NCBI GenBank assembly: GCA_947428535.1
Contig: CANEMG010000067.1
Location: forward strand, 1-5,916
Source: an uncultured Clostridium sp.
GTDB taxonomy: Bacteria; Bacillota; Clostridia; TANB77; CAG-508
Direction of reading: 5' to 3'
Length of the DNA stretch: 5,916 nucleotides
Each line of letters starts with the position of its first letter. The stretch's first letter is position 1. The position numbers and the translations under genes were made by a program. Positions 4,796 to 5,916 of this stretch are shown in pieces. A model generated the notes under the pieces. It saw only the letters and a program-made list of their open reading frames with translations. It was not told the DNA's origin and made no database searches.

Positions 4796-4809
4796 CGAAC
4801 AAAAATTCG
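4796..4809. promoter_or_regulatory. candidate LexA (SOS) box at the recN transcription start
   Basis: CGAACAAAAATTCG differs from the symmetric form CGAAC-N4-GTTCG at one position (A for the central G). It sits at about +1 of the recN promoter, a standard repressor position. recN is a known SOS gene in several bacteria, which supports the reading. Confidence 0.6.
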
Positions 4810-4858
4810 TTAAAGTTTATAGGCTAACCTTAAAACCTAAATAAATGTAAGGAGAAAA

Positions 4859-4876
4859 TATAATTTTATAATTATA
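4859..4876 (+). promoter_or_regulatory. hairpin between recN RBS and start codon
   Basis: TATAATT (4859-4865) pairs with AATTATA (4870-4876) around TTAT. The RBS TAAGGAG ends at 4854 and the GTG start is at 4879, too far apart (24 nt) for normal initiation. Folding the hairpin would leave 4 + 2 = 6 unpaired nt, a normal spacing. The stem is all A-U and so weak. Confidence 0.35.
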
Positions 4877-4878
4877 TA

Positions 4879-5844
4879 GTGAAGATTATGATAAATACTT
4901 TGCATATTAAAAATATAGGAATAATAGATGATGTTACAATAAATTTAAATGAAGGTTTTAATGTATTAACAGGAGAAACAGGAGCAGGAAAAACGCTTAT
5001 AATAGGGTCATTACAAATTTTATCCGGAGGAAGATTTTCAAAAGAAATGATAAGAAACGGAGAAAAGAATTCTTTTGTTGAAGCCTGTTTGTATTTACCA
5101 AATTCAGAATTTGAAGATGGGATGGTAGTAGTATCAAGAGAAATAAATATAAATGGGAAAAATGTATGTAAAATCAATGGAAGATTAGTAACAGTATCAG
5201 AGTTAAAAGAGTTTATGAGTAATGTTATAGATATACACGGACAAAATGAAAATCAGTCAATTTTAGATATATCAACACACATAGATTTAATTGATGGATA
5301 TGCAGATAAAGAGTTAAAAAATTATAAAGAAAAATATAAAAAATTATATGAAGAATATCAAAATATAAAAATAGAACTTTCGAAAAATTATGGTGATGAT
5401 AGAGAAAAGCAAAGAAAATTAGATTTATTAGAATATCAAATAAAAGAAATAGAAGATGCAAACTTAAAAGAAAATGAAGAAGATGAATTAGAAAATAAAA
5501 GAAAAATGATGATGGCATCAGAAAAAATAAGTACAAACTTGATGGAAGCAGAAAACCAAATAAATGGAAATATAATAGATAGCATAAATTCAGCAATAAA
5601 ATCTTTATCTAAAATAGAACAATACAATGAAGAATATTCAAATCTAGCAAAAAGATTAAGAGATAGCTATTATGAAATTCAAGAAGTGGGAAGAGATATA
5701 GAAGGATTTTCAGAAGACACATATTATAATGAAAAAGAACAATCAGAAATAGAAGCGAGACTAGACCTAATAAATTCATTAAAAAGAAAATATGGAAATA
5801 ATATATCTGAGATTTTAAAGTATAAAGAAGAAATAAATAAATAA
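4879..5844 (+). CDS. recN: DNA repair protein RecN, N-terminal part only (truncated)
   Basis: RecN is an SMC-like ATPase acting at double-strand breaks; full-length proteins are about 550-580 aa. This frame gives 321 aa. Present are the strand-helix start LHIKNIGIIDD (8-18), Walker A GETGAGKT (32-39), the RecN signature IDIHGQNENQS (117-127) and the ascending coiled coil (about 143-215, with LLEYQIKEIEDANL at 183-196). RLDLINSLKRKYG (294-306) marks the distal end of the arm. Missing are the descending coil, ABC signature, Walker B and H-loop, so ATP hydrolysis should be impossible. The frame stops in an AAAT repeat, and none of the three forward frames in the last 72 nt looks like RecN. The GTG at 4879 needs the hairpin to reach its RBS. 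The ATG at 4888 agrees better with family starts but has only a weak GTGAAG before it. Confidence 0.9.
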   Translation: MKIMINTLHIKNIGIIDDVTINLNEGFNVLTGETGAGKTLIIGSLQILSGGRFSKEMIRNGEKNSFVEACLYLPNSEFEDGMVVVSREININGKNVCKINGRLVTVSELKEFMSNVIDIHGQNENQSILDISTHIDLIDGYADKELKNYKEKYKKLYEEYQNIKIELSKNYGDDREKQRKLDLLEYQIKEIEDANLKENEEDELENKRKMMMASEKISTNLMEAENQINGNIIDSINSAIKSLSKIEQYNEEYSNLAKRLRDSYYEIQEVGRDIEGFSEDTYYNEKEQSEIEARLDLINSLKRKYGNNISEILKYKEEINK

Positions 5845-5846
5845 AT
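5831..5846 (+). repeat. AAAT tetranucleotide repeat, four copies, at the recN break
   Basis: Four exact AAAT units span the recN stop codon (TAA at 5842-5844). Changes in copy number would shift frame. Removing one unit still gives a nearby stop; removing two opens a frame to the window end, but its product (starting ILNKKFRK) lacks the charged coiled-coil character expected of RecN. The 72 nt after the stop (5845-5916) hold no recognisable gene. Confidence 0.6.
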
Positions 5847-5916
5847 ATTTTAAATAAAAAATTTAGAAAATTATGTTATTTAAATTTAGGTATAAACTCA
5901 TTATATTTGGTATGTG

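Noticed and set aside
4872..5627. Several minus-strand ORFs opposite recN
   Set aside because: Hydrophobic low-complexity products opposite conserved RecN motifs and coiled coil; no RBS signals noticed.
5876..5916. Possible end of a convergent minus-strand gene (tail HTKYNEFIPKFK and stop)
   Set aside because: Only about a dozen codons are visible and another minus frame is equally open, so it cannot be told from chance.
5831..5916. Simple frameshift by AAAT slippage as the cause of recN truncation
   Set aside because: Losing one repeat unit reaches another stop at once, and losing two gives a hydrophobic product unlike the charged RecN coiled coil, so replacement or insertion fits better.
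1..5916. CRISPR array, insertion sequence or toxin-antitoxin pair
   Set aside because: No regularly spaced repeats, transposase-like frames or terminal inverted repeats. The small HTH protein has no adjacent toxin-sized partner.

Overview
The window is AT-rich DNA from a low-GC Gram-positive bacterium, most likely a Clostridia-type Firmicute. Three things point there. RbgA and Mini-RNase III (MrnC) sit side by side, and MrnC is typical of Firmicutes and relatives. Ribosome binding sites are strong AGGAGG-like sequences. Codons are heavily A/T-ending, and the operator in front of recN resembles the Gram-positive LexA box. Every recognised gene is on the + strand. The species cannot be named from the sequence.

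Layout: (a) 1-93 is the probable 3' end of an upstream gene, followed by a weak terminator-like hairpin. (b) An extended -10 promoter at 177-205 starts a tight gene run: a HAD phosphatase (239-886), a histidine-type phosphatase (896-1438), a 27-codon remnant carrying an intact Walker A motif (1465-1548), the ribosome-assembly GTPase rbgA (1553-2434) and the 23S rRNA-maturation nuclease mrnC (2446-2841). (c) A tRNA-Glu(CUC) at 2881-2955 has its own near-consensus promoter, whose -35 box overlaps the mrnC stop codon. A long-stem terminator follows. (d) A promoter and a structured leader of about 95 nt precede a 58-aa helix-turn-helix protein (3191-3367). After a strong hairpin comes an XTP/dITP diphosphatase homologue, rdgB (3434-4057), with unusual active-site substitutions. 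(e) An unrecognised 148-aa helical protein (4194-4640) has its own promoter and a textbook terminator, and is clearly GC-richer than its neighbours. (f) A consensus promoter flanked by two LexA-like boxes drives recN (4879-5844). The recN frame ends after about 321 codons, lacking the C-terminal half of the ATPase.

Functional themes are ribosome and rRNA maturation (rbgA, mrnC), nucleotide-pool or metabolite clean-up (the two phosphatases, rdgB) and DNA damage repair (recN). No multi-gene novel defence or mobile system is visible. The best leads are the truncated recN behind what looks like an intact SOS promoter, the orphan P-loop remnant, the small HTH gene with its palindromic leader, and the orphan 148-aa gene.
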